A stretch of DNA of 14,805 nucleotides from assembly GCA_902495325.1 (NCBI GenBank), contig CABUWK010000050.1, forward strand, positions 1 to 14,805, given 5' to 3'. Shown in pieces: positions 14,465 to 14,805 of the stretch (the first letter of the stretch is position 1; every line of letters starts with the position of its first letter). The DNA is from an uncultured Acidiphilium sp. (GTDB taxonomy: Bacteria; Bacillota; Clostridia; Christensenellales; Borkfalkiaceae). The position numbers and the translations under genes are program-made. The notes beneath the pieces are model-generated. The model ran no database searches. It saw nothing but the letters and a program-made list of their open reading frames with translations, and was not told where the DNA came from.

Positions 14465-14493
14465 ATTATACACATTTTCCCCGAAAAAATCAA
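14465..14493 (-). promoter_or_regulatory. Promoter of the DUF512-der-zinc-ribbon operon
   Basis: On the minus strand TTGATT (-35, 14488-14493) and a perfect TATAAT (-10, 14465-14470) are spaced by 17 nt. The start should be near 14458, leaving a leader of about 65 nt. That leader contains an 8-pair stem with one G-U wobble (arms 14420-14427 and 14436-14443, 8-nt loop). No SOS, T-box or riboswitch pattern was recognised. Confidence 0.82.
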
Positions 14494-14527
14494 CCAAATA
14501 CGCCCCCATCGCCGAGAAAAGCAGGCA

Positions 14528-14710
14528 GGCTCGGCATTCGTCTCCCCGATCGCCTTAAAGGCTTCTTCTCCGAAAAAAAGAAAAACCGTCTGCACGGACG
14601 GGTCACACCGCCGGTGCAAACGGATTTCCGGGCTATGCCCTTGTTTTTTCCGAAGTTCGTATTAGGCTTAGCATTCGCCATCGCTAATTACCTTAAAGGC
14701 TTCTTTTCCG
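14528..14710. repeat. Two diverged direct-repeat copies, 14528-14572 and 14665-14710
   Basis: Copy A (45 nt) and copy B (46 nt) share a 13-nt left block (GGCTCGGCATTCG versus GGCTTAGCATTCG) and a 20-nt right block differing at one base (CCTTAAAGGCTTCTTCTCCG versus CCTTAAAGGCTTCTTTTCCG), with an unlike 12-13-nt centre. They flank the terminator hairpin. The conserved ends with a variable core suggest a dispersed intergenic repeat rather than chance. Confidence 0.7.
14572..14623 (-). terminator. Minus-strand Rho-independent terminator of a unit beyond the right edge
   Basis: CCGTCTGCAC (14586-14595) pairs with GTGCAAACGG (14614-14623) with one mismatch. The loop can pair further (GG-CGG with CCG-CC around one bulged A), making a long stem. 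On the minus strand a U-rich run (A-rich 14572-14585 on the plus strand) follows at once. The plus-strand side lacks a T run, so it acts on minus-strand transcription entering from beyond 14805, insulating the DUF512 promoter. Confidence 0.75.
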
Positions 14711-14798
14711 CCCTTTTCCCCGATTTCTCTATTGATGTACGGAAAGTACTATCGATTTCGAAATCGGGAAAAATCATCGAAAAATAAGCTCTTTAAGG
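14691..14798. repeat. Nested 108-bp imperfect palindrome (MITE- or REP-like)
   Basis: Outer arms CCTTAAAGGCTT (14691-14702) and AAGCTCTTTAAGG (14786-14798) are inverted with one extra base. Inside, CCCGATTTC (14719-14727) pairs perfectly with GAAATCGGG (14760-14768), and the arms continue outward with T/A pairs. At the centre, GTAC-GGAAA-GTAC (14737-14749) forms a small hairpin. The stretch CGATTTCGAAATCG is itself a perfect palindrome. No frame crosses the region without stops. The left arm coincides with the right block of repeat copy B. Confidence 0.7.
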
Positions 14799-14805
14799 CG
14801 CAAGG

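Larger units (their letters stand above)
14394..14805. other. Gene-free stretch left of the right window edge
   Basis: No convincing coding region lies here. On the minus strand every frame entering from the right edge meets a stop within about 20 codons, and the longest internal frame (14490-14681, 63 codons) crosses the terminator and copy A. The contents are the DUF512 promoter and leader, a terminator, two direct-repeat copies and the nested palindrome, described separately. Confidence 0.65.

Noticed and set aside
14490..14681. 63-codon minus-strand frame with a weak protein-like look
   Set aside because: It spans a terminator hairpin, its U tract and repeat copy A, and has no convincing ribosome site.
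1..14805. CRISPR array, tRNA or rRNA genes
   Set aside because: No regularly spaced repeats, no cloverleaf with TTCGA-type arm and no rRNA-like sequence seen on either strand.

Overview
The window reads as chromosome of an uncultured clostridium-like member of the Bacillota, possibly gut-associated. The grounds are AddAB rather than RecBCD, a fused iron-sulfur serine dehydratase, the DUF512 radical-SAM gene paired with der, an IS30-type transposase tail, AGGAGG-like ribosome binding sites and extended -10 promoters. Composition looks balanced in GC, except for the first ~117 bases, which are much more AT-rich and belong to an insertion sequence. The lineage below class is a guess.

Region 1 (1-2673, minus strand apart from the IS tail). 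The last 35 codons of an IS30-family transposase and the end of its element abut a MATE efflux gene that keeps only its first ~81 codons. Upstream, in the same direction, are sdaA (L-serine ammonia-lyase) and an uncharacterised lipoprotein. Lipoprotein, sdaA and MATE look like one operon: sdaA begins 2 nt after the lipoprotein stop, and MATE begins 52 nt after the sdaA stop. The operon is driven by an extended -10 promoter at 2781-2809.

Region 2 (2781-9630, plus strand). A divergent promoter starts addB-addA, the two-subunit helicase-nuclease for double-strand-break processing. The two genes share a 4-nt ATGA overlap. Nuclease motifs are intact in both subunits. AddB keeps its four iron-sulfur cysteines but has lost the N-terminal Walker A motif.

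Region 3 (9614-11393, minus strand). A 549-residue surface lipoprotein with a Ser/Glu-rich linker, an Ig-like domain and two jelly-roll-like segments has its own promoter. Its 3' end overlaps the 3' end of addA, and I see no terminator between the two convergent genes.

Region 4 (11437-14493, minus strand). A compact three-gene unit has a clear promoter (14465-14493) and terminator (11437-11476): a PDZ/radical-SAM/DUF512 protein, the ribosome-assembly GTPase Der (8-nt overlap) and a cysteine-rich FmdB-type zinc ribbon. The repeated gene pairing suggests a link to ribosome biogenesis, but the enzyme's substrate is unknown.

Region 5 (14494-14805) has no convincing gene. It holds a strong minus-strand terminator for a unit outside the window, two diverged direct-repeat copies and a 108-bp nested palindrome, probably a dispersed or MITE-like repeat. 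I found no CRISPR array, tRNA, rRNA or known riboswitch. I see no clear new defence or metabolic system. The best leads are the DUF512-der-zinc-ribbon operon, the serine dehydratase lacking its C-terminal cysteine, and the repeat at the right edge.
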